Source of the DNA: Tragulus kanchil
Taxonomy: Eukaryota > Chordata > Mammalia > Artiodactyla > Tragulidae
Direction of reading: 5' to 3'
DNA length: 64,000 nucleotides
NCBI GenBank assembly: GCA_022376925.1
Contig: JAIOJX010000026.1
Coordinates: 250,849,330 to 250,913,329 of the forward strand
Shown: piece by piece, positions 48,353-62,354 of the stretch
Numbering within the stretch: position 1 is the stretch's first letter
Layout: each line of letters begins with the position of its first letter
Translations under genes and position numbers: made by a program
Notes under the pieces: model-generated
Database searches by the model: none
What the model was told of the DNA's origin: nothing
The model's input: only the letters and a program-made list of their open reading frames with translations

Positions 48353-49167
48353 CCTGGTATTTCTTGACTTCCTACTTTTGCATTTCAGGTAGGTTATGCT
48401 CTGATAAAACTGGAGAAGTTTAGGCTCTGATAAAATAGCTTCTCCTGAGGACAGCCTTTGTTAAGAAAAACAGAATGCTTTGGGGTTACTTATTATTGGG
48501 ATTATTTTCCCCCCTTCCCTTTCCAGAGGCATGATGAGATTTTTCACATATGTGTGTGTGTTCTAAGTCACTTCAATCACGTTTGACTCTTTGCAACCCT
48601 ATGGACTGTAGCCTGCCGTGCTCCTCTGTCCCTGTGATTCTCCAGGCAAGAATACTGGAGTGGATTTCACAGGTATTCACTGGATATCTGGTAGAACTCC
48701 TTGAGGTAAAACTCACAAAAGTGTGGGGACCCCCCCATGACTAAGGTCCTCTGCAGTTTTCAACTCTCAGAGTTGTCCACACTCAGTATCCAACAATCCA
48801 TCAACTATAGTCCAAGTTTTTCTACCCCAACACTGGTTCCTGTGAAAGTTCTTGCTAATGGTTTCTTCTCAGAAAATTGTGATTCTCTGTTATCACCTGT
48901 GTCTCCAGTTTTGGGTGCAGTGGTTTGCCCTTGATCTTACTCCTCTGATGTAGTGAAGAAGAGGTGTATATTTTCCAGTTTGTTCAGCTTTCTATTCCTC
49001 ATTAGAGCAGAATGGTAAATTCTAAACCCCTTTCTTGCTAGACAGAAAACTGGAAGTCCCTATTGACTCTTTAAAGATTTACTTTCCTGAGGAAACATCT
49101 TGTCAGATTTTATTAAATGTTTATGTCATTGCATTCACTTAAATTTGTTTTTCATGATTTTCACTGC

Positions 49168-49378
49168 AGGTAATCCCTGGTTGCCCAGTGGTAAAGAACT
49201 TGCCTGACAATTCAGGAGACACAGGTTTGATCCCTGGGTTGGGAAGATTCCCTGGAGAAGGAAATGGCAACCCACTCCAGTATTCTTGCCTGGAAAATTC
49301 CACGGACAGAGGAGCCTGGTAGGTTACAGTCCATAGGGTTGCAAGAGTCGGATATGACTTAACTGATTGAGCAACAAC
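49168..49378 (+). mobile_element. Bov-tA SINE
   Basis: 'ggttgcccagtggtaaagaa', 'acacaggtttgatccctggg', 'aaggaaatggcaacccactc', 'gcaagagtcggatatgactt', ACAACA tail. Confidence 0.93.
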
Positions 49379-49379
49379 A

Positions 49380-49680
49380 TGTTTTAAAAAGATCGTTTCC
49401 AGTCCAAGATTATTTAATATTTGTTTTTATTTTTATCTAATTCTTTTATGATTTCTTCCTTACATTTTAATGCACCTGTAGTTTATTGAGTCATATGGAA
49501 TAAGAAAGAGATCTAACCTTGTTTTTTAATTCCCTGTTATTTAGTACTATCATATAAATAATCCAATCTTTACCTCAAAGTATAAAAAATTTACCTTTGC
49601 TACAAATTAAATTATTATAGATATTCTCTGTATTTCCATTTTCTTCCACTGACCTGCCACAGACATATAAAAACCTTCTA
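49380..49680 (-). mobile_element. Ancient L1 ORF2 fragment (antisense)
   Basis: 'gtagtttattgagtcatatg', 'tccattttcttccactgacc' and the preceding AT-rich text resemble the antisense of old L1 ORF2. Confidence 0.45.
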
Positions 49681-50574
49681 ATTCATTTTAATATTAAAAC
49701 ATATAAAACATATTAAAACATTAAAACGTGGCTCTGCAAGTTTTACCACTCCCTAGTCCCTGTTATTCTTCATTTTGAAACTTTGGATGATTTCACAGCT
49801 TTAGTCTTCCTAATAATTTTTGGAATAATGTTGAACAATTCCTCACCACACTTGTATTGTTGACAGATTAATTTCATGAGTCATGGATATCTTGAAATCA
49901 ACTACTGTATAAAATTAGGAATTTTATCATCAAACTAGTTTAAGACATTAATATGGACTAATTGCTTTTGAAAATGCAGCATGAGGTTGGTCTCTCATGC
50001 ACTTCAAACAAAGCACCAACCCAGCTTCCCCATGCTATCTGGACCCTCTCCTCTCCTCGTGCACTGCTTTTCTTCACTCACAACATGGCTGCCAGCAGCA
50101 ACCACAGCTATGCATTTTGCTGGTAGAGGCACAGTGAAGAAAATGTACTCCTTCTCACATGTATCTAACAAAAGTTCTCAGCTTTGTCCTGATTTGGACT
50201 ACTTTGAGCTAATTGTTGTGGCTTGAAAATGAAGTTACCAACCAGTGCACACTCCCAATCAGGGCCTACCTTTGGATCTAGAGATGGATCATTCCAATCC
50301 AAACTGGCAAGCTGCTACCAATTAGGAAGAATTAAAAGAAATACTGGGATTAACCATGACGTCCACTGCCTTTATTCCAATGAAAATTTCTTATAATGTA
50401 AAAATGTCCCGCCAGATCTTTCAGCCTTCTTGGTCACAGTAGTAGGCATCTATCTAAAACATGTACACACTCACTTGTGCAATTGTGCACATACATGTGC
50501 ACAAGTTATGTGAATTCTTACAAGGCCCAATAACTAGAACCAAAAGAGGATGATCTTATCAAAATAATGGCAGA
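49681..50574. other. Intron sequence, nothing recognised
   Basis: The plus ORF at 49981-50226 has no recognisable similarity and no splice or promoter context. Confidence 0.5.
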
Positions 50575-50713
50575 ACCTGGAGGGGTGGGATGGGGAGGAA
50601 GATGGGGGTGAGTTTCAGGAGAGGGGCATGTATGTATACCTATGGAAGATTCAGGTTGATGTGTGGCAGTAGACAACAAACAATATAAAAAATTAAATTA
50701 AAAAATAAACGTA
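50575..50713 (+). mobile_element. L1 3' terminus
   Basis: 'gaggggtgggatggggagga', 'gcatgtatgtatacctatgg', 'attcaggttgatgtgtggca', then an A/T-rich end, matching the artiodactyl L1 3' UTR end. Confidence 0.8.
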
Positions 50714-52689
50714 AACTAGTGGGACAGAAAGGAGCTGACTTAAGTAAAAATAAATAAATAAGTAATGGCAGACACTGGCAAATAAGAGCTGGACATAGAC
50801 TTCATTGTGCTAGTTAGAATAGAACATTTGCATGACTTACTCCCCACCAGCCAGAGATTTCCAATGTCTACCATCTCTGTGTTTATTCAAAATAGCCCAT
50901 TTATTTTCTTTCTCCTCAATAAAACTACTTCTGAAACCGCTTTCAGTTTTATCAATGTTTCATCATTGACTGTCAGCATATTTAGTCAGTCTCTGCAGTT
51001 TGCATTTGCATATAACTTTCATTTGATCAGGGTACATGTATATGTGTCCATACCCCTCATTATCCCAAGCCTTCTCAAAGGTAAGGACACATTCTAGTCT
51101 AATCTATCTACTGAACACCTTACCAAGGAGCTTAGCAGAGACCACTGTGTATTAAGGACTACCCAATATATATTCATCAAGTAAAACACATCATTAGCTA
51201 TATAAAATGTATTCTGAATAATTATATGTAGCAAACAGACTATTAAACTAGAATTTATGAACCCATATTGTTTCAAAGCCATTTTCTACTGCTCTCACAA
51301 CAGGCCTTGATTCTCTCACCTCATTGTTTTCAACTTTAATTCATCTCAATTGTACAATCATTTATTTAGAAGCTGCTATATGCCAGGATGTGCTTGGCGC
51401 TAAGGATACAAATATTGCTAATAAATTATTTTATCTTTCAGGGGCTTACAGCCCCAGCATTCAACATAGCTTCTCAGAATATCCTCATCATCACCATAGC
51501 TTCTCAGAATGTCCTCATCATCACCTTTGTGCCTTGTTTTAACCCTACCTGTTCCTCAAACTCCATAGTGAATCTTAACTTCCTCCATCAGGTCTTTCTA
51601 AGCTATTACTTTCCTCAGTGCTTCTTTCTGCAGAAATCTTATCATATTCATCTTATTGTCTAATCTTCAATATGGCAATGGAGCTATGAATCTGAATATT
51701 TTCTGAGTGGTGCAGGGTTTCCCAAAAGAAGAGCACAAATTGAGTTTAGACTACTACAGAGTTTAAGAAAATGTGTTGTAGAGAATAGATCCCAGTGGAA
51801 GGGATCTGCAAATCTTCTAGGTTAGGAGCCACAATCTCAGCCAGCTTCCCTAGGAGGATAAGATGTAATCTGGGAGGAAAGGTCATGGGGTAGTCAACTT
51901 GCTTCAACAGGACAGAGTCAGGTTTACCTGCCTTCACAGCTCAATCTACCTAATTACTAGAAACACCAAAAGCAAACACCAAAAAACCCTCTCCTTGCTG
52001 GATGAGATCTAAAATCTCTCTAACAAATTTGGGGTAGGCAGGGGAAATAGGATGTTTATTTTACAATGAGAGACAAACTAAGTGTACGGTTAATATTTCA
52101 CCGTGACTGAGTTTCAATTAAAGCATTACTAATGTATTTATTAATAAACTATAAATTTATATTATTAACATTTTCTCAGCTTTATTACAAGATGGGAAGA
52201 AAGGATGACAGAGAGGCAGAGAGGGAGGGAGCTCTTAGGAGACCAAAAATGTGCCTGCCCAGGAAGAACATGTGACCGTTACCACAGAGAAGTAAGAAAG
52301 CAGCTTAGCTCAGGAAAGACACAGACTTCACCTAGGATTGCCTTTCCAAGAGCCAAGACATGCAGAAGCTGTCACTGAAGAGTCTGGATCAAGCAGCTAT
52401 GTAAGCAAAGAGCTATGCTTGTTAGGATTTATGATTTTTCTTGGTATTAATTTCTTAACCCTAGTAATTTTATATAAAAGAGTTTCTTTCTTTTTAAAAT
52501 ATACATTCTTTGGGGAAATTTTGAGGTCAATATAATAGAACAAAAAGCATGTTTTCCTATAAAATGGTCCCAAAAACTTTGTACACTTAATAGTACATGA
52601 AGTAGGTTATTGATTGGACCCAGAGTGACATTTCTGGGTTTGTTCATTAAATGAATTTTAATACAGAATTTACACTAGAGAAGATGGCC
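50714..52689. other. Intron sequence with a 30-bp tandem pair
   Basis: A 30-mer beginning 'catagcttctcagaatRtcc' occurs twice (51465-51494, 51495-51524). Around 51360-51440 'atgccaggatgtgcttggcg' and 'ctaaggatacaaatattgct' look like an old dispersed repeat. Nothing else recognised. Confidence 0.5.
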
Positions 52690-53192
52690 TTGCCAACATT
52701 GAATTTTAAACCACCTAACATTATAGTTGTCATCCAGAAGAGGACTGTTATTCTCATGATACACCCAAAGACAATTTTCTTATTGCCATTTGCAGCAACA
52801 TGGATAAACTTAGAGATTATCTTATTAAGTGAATCAGATAGAGAAAAACAAATATTACATGCTACCACTTATATGTAGAATCTAAAAAATAATAAATAAA
52901 TCTATGTACAAAAAGAAACAGAATCACAAACATAGAAAACAAATACATGGTTATCAAGAAGTGAGTGAATGGATAAATTAGGAGTGTGGGATTAATAGTT
53001 ATAAACTACTACACCTAAAACAGATATGCAACAGGATTTATTCAGTAGCACAGGGAACTATATTCAATATCTTATAGTGACCTATAATGGAAAATAAATA
53101 AACAAACAAACAATATATATATAGTTGAGTCACTTTGCTGTATACCTAAAACTGACACCATATTGTAAATTAGCTAAACTCCAATTTTAAAA
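52690..53192 (+). mobile_element. L1 3' end
   Basis: End of ORF2 ('gcaacatggataaacttaga', 'atgctaccacttatatgtag'), then 3' UTR ('gtgtgggattaatagttata', 'tagcacagggaactatattc', 'gttgagtcactttgctgtat', 'ccatattgtaaattagctaa'). Complete to the 3' end. Confidence 0.88.
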
Positions 53193-53661
53193 GTACATTT
53201 TCTAAAGAGTTTGTAAAACATATTTTGTGTTCTGTATAGGACAAAATCGTGGTAGACTACAGATAACATAATTCCATAGGTATATTTTCCATTTTATCAG
53301 TTTTTAGTACTGATTTGTAAATCTCACTGAGGAGGAGCTTCATAGCTTGAAACGAAAATTCAGTTATCAAAAAGTCATGCTTAAAAAAGTTCATGTTTAA
53401 AAACTATTTCTTACCAATACTAAAGAAATAAGAAAGATTTTTACCTATATAAAAATCTTTGAAACAATTACTTCAGGGAAATTATTTAGGAGAAAAAAGA
53501 AAACTCCATTCAATAAATAGTCAATCTAAACATTTACTGATAGACTATATTCAATCAAAAGATATCTATAAAAATGGTAAATCAGAAGTATTAGTGACCC
53601 CTAACAGAAATTAAAATTTGGTGACAAAAATCCATATAATTGAAGTAGTGTTAGCTTATCA

Positions 53662-54022
<361 letters not shown>

Positions 54023-54072
54023 CTATAGGACATTTAGAACAAATGGTATGCAAATTATTGATTTATTCAGTA

Positions 54073-56221
54073 TTTGAAGTCACAGAAATTTTGCTCAGAA
54101 GTCAATAAGTGATGACAAATTACATAAGTGAAAGTCCCTTTGAGGACCTATTGAAGAAGGTTCAAGAGATGCCTCATCCAGGCAGTGCCCATTAGACAAA
54201 GGGGCTTTAGAGGGGCTTCTAGACATGTAACCCCAAAATGAGTTCAAACATAGCCACTCTGCACTCACAGTCGAATTTTGTTTGTGATAAGGCAGAAATC
54301 TTACCAGATTGCCTCTGCTTCAATCACTCCCTACTTTCCTCACATCCTTGCCGCTAATCCCCAGATGGGGATTGATTTTTCAAGTTTGTTTTGAATTATT
54401 AATGAAAGCTATATGACAACACTACAGAAACTACTAAAAATAGAATAAGAAAATAAATCCCCTAAAACCCTACATCCAGTATACCTACAAGGGAGTTTAT
54501 GCTCTACTCAGGAGAGGGAGCCAGTAAACTCATAAAGAAGTAGGTAAGAAAGTATCAGGATGTAAGCAAGGTGTGAACTGGGTGAGGGAATAGGGCGTTA
54601 CTGGGGCTTCTCTCCTGTGGTGCTCAGTACAGGTATCTCAGAGGAAGGACATTCATGCTAAGACCTAAAAGTCAAAAAGAGCCACCAGTGGGGGCAGAAG
54701 AAACTGCCTGTGGAAAGACCTTGAGACAGGCAGGACGCCAGCTTGGGTGAGGAACAGGAAGCAGGCCAGAATCTCCAGGACAAGGTCTAGAAGGGAAAGG
54801 AGCGTGTCAGGTGGGAGGTGAGACTAAAGAGGCAGACAGGGCAGGGGACAGATGTACAGGGAGTATTGTCACCACGTTCCCAACGAGCCTGAGGCCAAGT
54901 CATACCAAAATGCCAGAGTTTGAAGCAGAGAAAGGTTTCCTGCAGGGCCCTAGAAGGAGACAGGTGGCTCATGCCTTAAAAAACTCCAAACTCCCCAGAA
55001 GCTTTTGGTAAAGCCCTTTTTATAGGAAAGGGGAGGGAGGGGCGTCGTTTGTTGTTGCAAGAATTCTTCCTGTCAGATCCTCTGTTCTGGAAGTCAGGGT
55101 CAGGTCAATATGATCCTGTAAAGCCTGCTAAAACAAATGATATTCTTTTGAAGTCACAGAAATTTTGCTCAGAAGTCAATAAGTGATGACAAATTACATA
55201 AGTGAAAGTCCCTTTGAGGACCTATTGAAGAAGGTTCAAGAGATGCCTCATCCAGGCAGTGCCCATTAGACAAAGGGGCTTTAGAGGGGCTTCTAGACAT
55301 GTAACCCCAAAATGAGTTCAAACATAGCCACTCTGCACTCACAGTCGAATTTTGTTTGTGATAAGGCAGAAATCTTACCAGATTGCCTCTGCTTCAATCA
55401 CTCCCTACTTTCCTCACATCCTTGCCGCTAATCCCCAGATGGGGATTGATTTTTCAAGTTTGTTTTGAATTATTAATGAAAGCTATATGACAACACTACA
55501 GAAACTACTAAAAATAGAATAAGAAAATAAATCCCCTAAAACCCTACATCCAGTATACCTACAAGGGAGTTTATGCTCTACTCAGGAGAGGGAGCCAGTA
55601 AACTCATAAAGAAGTAGGTAAGAAAGTATCAGGATGTAAGCAAGGTGTGAACTGGGTGAGGGAATAGGGCGTTACTGGGGCTTCTCTCCTGTGGTGCTCA
55701 GTACAGGTATCTCAGAGGAAGGACATTCATGCTAAGACCTAAAAGTCAAAAAGAGCCACCAGTGGGGGCAGAAGAAACTGCCTGTGGAAAGACCTTGAGA
55801 CAGGCAGGACGCCAGCTTGGGTGAGGAACAGGAAGCAGGCCAGAATCTCCAGGACAAGGTCTAGAAGGGAAAGGAGCGTGTCAGGTGGGAGGTGAGACTA
55901 AAGAGGCAGACAGGGCAGGGGACAGATGTACAGGGAGTATTGTCACCACGTTCCCAACGAGCCTGAGGCCAAGTCATACCAAAATGCCAGAGTTTGAAGC
56001 AGAGAAAGGTTTCCTGCAGGGCCCTAGAAGGAGACAGGTGGCTCATGCCTTAAAAAACTCCAAACTCCCCAGAAGCTTTTGGTAAAGCCCTTTTTATAGG
56101 AAAGGGGAGGGAGGGGCGTCGTTTGTTGTTGCAAGAATTCTTCCTGTCAGATCCTCTGTTCTGGAAGTCAGGGTCAGGTCAATATGATCCTGTAAAGCTC
56201 TGCTAAAACAAATGATATTCT
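54073..56221. repeat. Direct duplication 12 (unit 1.074 kb)
   Basis: Copy A 54073-55146, copy B 55147-56221, offset 1,074. Nearly no differences; near the end of copy A 'aaagcctgct' stands for 'aaagctctgct' in copy B. Lies in the intron between the 2nd and 3rd CCDC148 exons seen, starting 51 bp from an exon. Confidence 0.98.
54550..54910 (-). mobile_element. Ancient LINE L2 3' part
   Basis: Antisense L2: 'gacattcatgctaagaccta', 'agaaactgcctgtggaaaga', 'ccttgagacaggcaggacgc', 'gaggaacaggaagcaggcca'. Second representation at 55624-55984. Confidence 0.7.
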
Positions 56222-56224
56222 GTT

Positions 56225-57000
56225 TCGATAAGAAAGGGCAAAGTCCCAGGCTGGTTTTCTGCGCTCCCCTCCCGCACAAGGTCCAGACGCTGGCTTAGAG
56301 GAGGGAATCCCCGTGCCGGCCGGTTGCATTGGTCCAGAAATTAGTCTGGGTGCCCCGCCAGTGCCCGCCACTGAGGCTGCAAGACCCTCAGGACCCAGCC
56401 GTCCCGCGGCCCACAGAGGGGGCGGGGCACCTTGGTCCCGCGAACTGCGACCCATGGAGACCGCGGCCACCGATAGGTTTAAAAGATGGGAAATAGGGAG
56501 AAATTCGCTGCTACTTCAGGGCCTAGGACTGTTCTGTGGGTGGCTGTGGCCAGGGCCCTGTAGCCCTGTAGGTGACAGCCCTCACGGAGAAGGTGCAGGT
56601 CCACTTCTCACCCCAGTTTTTTTTTTTTAAAGATTTATTTATTTATTTATTTATTTTGGGCGGGGGTCAGGTTGGGGAGGGAGGGGAGCGGGCGGGCCAC
56701 TTCTATTGGTCTTTTATTTCTCTATTTTCATCCATCTTTGTTCTTTGGCTCCTGTGGGCCTCCCATCGCGGCGGCGTCTGTTGCCGCAGAGCGCCGGCTC
56801 TGGGCGCATGCGCGCCAGAGCTCCGGCTCGGTGATTGGACACATCGGTCCAGCCGCTCCGCAACGGCCACGCCCCAACGGCCTCGCGCTCTAAGTCTCGG
56901 TCATGCGCTCTAAGGCTTGGCGGTAAAGGTCTGGCGCTTATGTTACAGGGTTCAGGCTGCCCGCGGCCCGGCCCTAGTGCAGGAGGAATGGTGGGTCAGC
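56225..57000. promoter_or_regulatory. Intragenic CpG-rich patch
   Basis: About 19 CpGs in 56260-56500 by eye, against very few elsewhere in the window. Includes a GC box 'gagggggcggggc' (~56415). The middle (56617-56862) is a CpG-rich SINE, but unique flanks on both sides (56260-56500 and 56863-56980, 'cacgccccaacggcctcgcg') are also CpG-rich. Could be an alternative or antisense promoter of the CCDC148 locus or only an old CpG cluster. No ORF here is convincing. Confidence 0.5.
56617..56862 (-). mobile_element. GC-rich tRNA-derived SINE, 5'-truncated, many CpGs kept
   Basis: T-run, (ATTT)n, 'gggtcaggttggggagggag', 'cctcccatcgcggcggcgtc', 'tgggcgcatgcgcgccagag', 'gtgattggacacatcggtcc'. Lacks the tRNA-like head. 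CpGs at positions that are TpG or CpA in other copies suggest youth or protection from methylation. Confidence 0.88.
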
Positions 57001-57238
57001 AGGGCCCGAGGGGACTTAGCAGAGGATCACTGGATGCCCTCCCTAGGAGAGGATCTCAGAATCCACTAGAAGGATGGACAAGGAGGAAAGCAGGAGTATG
57101 AGGTTATATATTTCTAGGTGAGAAGTGAGCATGTTTGAACAGTTTTAGGGATAGAATTTGCTATACCTTCTATTTAAGCAGCCAAGACGTGCACATTTCT
57201 TATCGAACTCTTCCAATTGGGATAAAAATAAAATACTA

Positions 57239-57436
<198 letters not shown>

Positions 57437-57513
57437 TCAAAGTAACACATTATTATTTTAAGCTTCTTCAAGAACAGGTCATTAAGATGCAGATTTATTT
57501 TTGGATTACTTTA

Positions 57514-58098
<585 letters not shown>

Positions 58099-58319
58099 GG
58101 GGCTTCCCTGATGGTCCAGTGGGTAAGGACACCACCTTGCAGTGCAAGGGATGCCAGTTCAATCCTTGGCCTGGGAGGATCCTACGAGCCGCCAAGCGGC
58201 TGGACTGATCTGTCCAACTACCGAGCCGGAGCTCTGGAGCGCATGCGCCCAGAGTGTGGGCCAAAAGAACAAAGATAAATAAATGAAAGACCGATAGAAG
58301 TGGCCAGAAAAAAAAAAAA
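58099..58319 (+). mobile_element. GC-rich tRNA-derived SINE, internally shortened
   Basis: Starts gggcttccctgatggtcc, B box 'agttcaatccttgg', 'gagctctggagcgcatgcgc', 'gaccgatagaagtggcc', poly(A). It lacks about 50 bp of the body and the C-rich tract seen at 12383. The right half is repeated at 59311-59423. Confidence 0.88.
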
Positions 58320-60413
58320 GAGCCTCAGACCAGCCTTGATTGTGTCTGCCCTTAGGAAAAAAAAAAGGACGCGGAAGAGAGAGTCAGGCAAACCTGTACC
58401 AACAATGAGGTTATTTTAAAAGTTCAGAGATGAGGAGGTCCTGACCTAGGGAAATGGGAGTAGAAGTATATATTTTATATACCAAAAATATAATAAATCT
58501 TAATAACCTTTTACTATATTATTAAAATACAATCATTTTTAGAGTAAAGCTATAACCAACTCTAAATGGACATTTGAAAATACTGTACTCTGTCCCTCAC
58601 TTATGGCAGATTAATAAAAACCATAAAAGGAATTTTGATTATTATGATTATTAAGATACAATATTTTAAATGATATAAAATAAGAAAATAGCAACAAATA
58701 TAACACTTTAATATGATTCTTTTTATTTTTGCGTGTACATTTTTAACCCTTGTCTACATATGTGAACATTTTAAATAGTTGCAATTATGGCATATTACTA
58801 TTTTATATTAGGGTTTTTTGAATACTAATTTTAATAATAATAATTACTTATTTATTCTAAATAATTTTTGTAATTATCATTTATTTCAGGGGCTGCATAG
58901 TATCCTGTTTTATATATATGCCATTATCTTCTAAGCCAATGCACAAATGTGTGACAGGGGTTTTGTTTATATGTATAAAGGAAGGGATGTTATTGTAGAT
59001 GACACTATTTTTCTAGCATGTGGTCTTAGTCAAAAGTATTTTTAAGATTACATATGAATCGATACATTGAGAATGGGTGCACAATAGTGGAGTAAACCCA
59101 GATGCTATTTCATAATAGATTTTTAAAAAACATTTATCTGGCTGCATCAGGTCTTAGTTGCATCATTTGGTATCTTTTCTTGTTGCAGCACAAGGGCTTA
59201 GTTACCCTGTGGCATTTGGGATCCTAGTTCCCCAACAAGGGATCAAACTTGCACTCCCTGCATTACAAGGTGGCTTCTTAAGCACTGAAAGTTCCATGAT
59301 AGATTTTTAAATCTGTCCAACTACCGAGCCGGAGCTCTGGAGCGCATGCGCCCAGAGTGTGGGCCAAAAGAACAAAGATAAATAAATGAAAGACCGATAG
59401 AAGTGGCCAGAAAAAAAAAAAAGAGCCTCAGACCAGCCTTGATTGTGTCTGCCCTTAGGAAAAAAAAAAGGACGCGGAAGAGAGAGTCAGGCAAACCTGT
59501 ACCAACAATGAGGTTATTTTAAAAGTTCAGAGATGAGGAGGTCCTGACCTAGGGAAATGGGAGTAGAAGTATATATTTTATATACCAAAAATATAATAAA
59601 TCTTAATAACCTTTTACTATATTATTAAAATACAATCATTTTTAGAGTAAAGCTATAACCAACTCTAAATGGACATTTGAAAATACTGTACTCTGTCCCT
59701 CACTTATGGCAGATTAATAAAAACCATAAAAGGAATTTTGATTATTATGATTATTAAGATACAATATTTTAAATGATATAAAATAAGAAAATAGCAACAA
59801 ATATAACACTTTAATATGATTCTTTTTATTTTTGCGTGTACATTTTTAACCCTTGTCTACATATGTGAACATTTTAAATAGTTGCAATTATGGCATATTA
59901 CTATTTTATATTAGGGTTTTTTGAATACTAATTTTAATAATAATAATTACTTATTTATTCTAAATAATTTTTGTAATTATCATTTATTTCAGGGGCTGCA
60001 TAGTATCCTGTTTTATATATATGCCATTATCTTCTAAGCCAATGCACAAATGTGTGACAGGGGTTTTGTTTATATGTATAAAGGAAGGGATGTTATTGTA
60101 GATGACACTATTTTTCTAGCATGTGGTCTTAGTCAAAAGTATTTTTAAGATTACATATGAATCGATACATTGAGAATGGGTGCACAATAGTGGAGTAAAC
60201 CCAGATGCTATTTCATAATAGATTTTTAAAAAACATTTATCTGGCTGCATCAGGTCTTAGTTGCATCATTTGGTATCTTTTCTTGTTGCAGCACAAGGGC
60301 TTAGTTACCCTGTGGCATTTGGGATCCTAGTTCCCCAACAAGGGATCAAACTTGCACTCCCTGCATTACAAGGTGGCTTCTTAAGCACTGAAAGTTCCAT
60401 GATAGATTTTTAA
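58208..60413. repeat. Direct duplication 13 (unit 1.10 kb)
   Basis: Copy A 58208-59310, copy B 59311-60413, offset 1,103, essentially identical. Contains half of a SINE, AT-rich intron with an ancient LINE phrase ('ggctgcatagtatcctgttt'), and a CHR-type SINE. Confidence 0.98.
59120..59296 (-). mobile_element. CHR-type SINE remnant
   Basis: Minus strand: 'gcatcaggtcttagttgcat', 'cctagttccccaacaaggga', 'ttgcactccctgcattacaa', 'cttcttaagcactgaaagtt'. Second representation at 60223-60399. Confidence 0.8.
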
Positions 60414-60933
60414 AACAAAAACAGCACTTACAAATCATTTAGCTCAGTCTCCTTGTATTTTCATCATCCAGAAAGCTATAGTAGAACATAAAAACCAACA
60501 GAAGTGGCTTTGTTCATTCAGCAGATCAACCTGCTACTGTGCGTGTGATAACTCTAGTAAGTTCCATCCTGACTTTCTAGATTTAACAACCCTGACCCAG
60601 GAGACAAGACTAGCCCATTTCTCTGTCTTAATTGCCTAACAGAATTCAGAAGCAAGTATTACAAGACTCTGGTACAAGATTGAAAGTGCACACTGTTTCC
60701 CAAATTATATCCTATAAAACAGAAACATCAATAACATTTTAGGGAAAACTGGGAAATGGGGAACTAAACAAATCAGACAAGTTTCCATAGTGCTGGATTT
60801 TTTAGAAACTTCATTATGCTCAAGTGCATTGAGGTTCTTCAAAAAGGGATGAAATATGAGGTATTTTCCTAATTATAGGACCAGGAAATTCACTATTTTC
60901 CATGGAGTGTCTAGAACACTAATTCTATTTTAT
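60414..60933. other. Intron sequence, nothing recognised
   Basis: No exon or repeat named. Confidence 0.5.
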
Positions 60934-61230
60934 AGAATTGGATTTAGGAAATATAGATAAAAATTGTTATGGAATCAAGAGCTTGAAAATTGGTAACACT
61001 GCACAGGAGAATCCTGCCTGTTCACCACTGATACGCAGATTCAGTCCCAGGTGTTCACCAAGTCGGAACTCTGCGGCACATACAACTGCTTCCACATCTG
61101 AAGATAGGACAAATGTAAGGTAACTTCACATGTTCAAATAATGCCCATTTAAGTACCTCCTACTGCTACGTGGCCTGTCCTATGGTACCTCTATATATGA
61201 GGATACTACAAAAATTCTCCTGAGCTTTTG

Positions 61231-61455
61231 TGTGACTGTGCCTGTGCTGTGCTAAGTCACTTCAGTAGACTCTGACTCCTGGCAACCCTATAGAGTGTAT
61301 GTGGCCAGCCTCCTCTCTCCATGAGATTCTCCAGGCAAAAACACTGGAGTGGGTTTCCATGCCCTCCTCCACGGGATCTTCCCAACCCAGGGATCGAATC
61401 TGCAGCTCCTGCATTGCAGGCAGATTCTTTACTGCTGAGCCACCAGGGAAACCCC
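61231..61455 (-). mobile_element. Bov-tA SINE (copy in duplication 14A)
   Basis: Minus strand: 'gctgtgctaagtcacttcag', 'ttctccaggcaaaaacactg', B-box complement 'agggatcgaatctg', 'gctgagccaccagggaaacc'. Confidence 0.93.
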
Positions 61456-62354
61456 AACTCTTTGCCTAGAGGATATATTAATCTACTTCCTTGATAAGCC
61501 AGTTGCAGTGCAGCCACTTGCAAGATAAATCAGCCTGGTGAGGACATACTTGAGCTCTTAGGAGCTTACTTTCATACAGGTCCTTGTCTTCCCAAGATGT
61601 TGTCAAAGTTCTAGGTGTAATACAATCAGTCTTCTCAGATTATGAATAATTCCCCAGAGCTTCCTGGGATTTTTAGGACAAGTAATTACCTACCATTTTC
61701 AGCAGAACAAGTAAAACATGGGGCACTGGTGAGTGATGGAGTCAAAAGCCATTTATGCAAACAACAATCAAAGGTACATGGATTGTGAAACGCAGAGTAA
61801 GAGAAAATGTTAAAGTTCCTTTGGTGGAACCAACATCCAAAAGATCAGCAGAAAATTAGGGCACCAGAGCAGGTTGAAGGCCAGAGCTCTACACCTTCAG
61901 CAAGGAAGAAACTCAGAAGTTCAGGCAGTTGAGACCTCAGACTATCTATTTGATTGACTTGTATCTCTTGTAAGAGGCTGTCCCAATTGTTGTGTACCAA
62001 AGAAGGCAGAGAAGGAAATCTCACAGCTGTTGGCTTTCTTTTTTGGCGACTTTTTTTAGAATTGGATTTAGGAAATATAGATAAAAATTGTTATGGGATC
62101 AAGAGCTTGAAAATTGGTAACACTGCACAGGAGAATCCTGCCTGTTCACCACTGATACGCAGATTCAGTCCCAGGTGTTCACCAAGTCGGAACTCTGCGG
62201 CACATACAACTGCTTCCACATCTGAAGATAGGACAAATGTAAGGTAACTTCACATGTTCAAATAATGCCCATTTAAGTACCTCCTACTGCTACGTGGCCT
62301 GTCCTATGGTACCTCTATATATGAGGATACTACAAAAATTCTCCTGAGCTTTTG

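Larger units (their letters stand above)
46819..48957. repeat. Direct duplication 11 (unit 1.07 kb)
   Basis: Copy A 46819-47887, copy B 47888-48957, offset 1,069-1,070. The copies differ at a few SINE positions ('gctcccgaggtctg' vs 'gctccagaggtctg'; 'ccgtggtggacac' vs 'ccgtaattggacac') but are otherwise identical. Junction clean, with 'gaa' microhomology. Confidence 0.97.

Noticed and set aside
56174..56913. ORFs of 98-113 codons in the CpG-rich patch
   Set aside because: Chance frames in GC-rich DNA, partly within a SINE. No recognisable domain and no splice sites evaluated as convincing.
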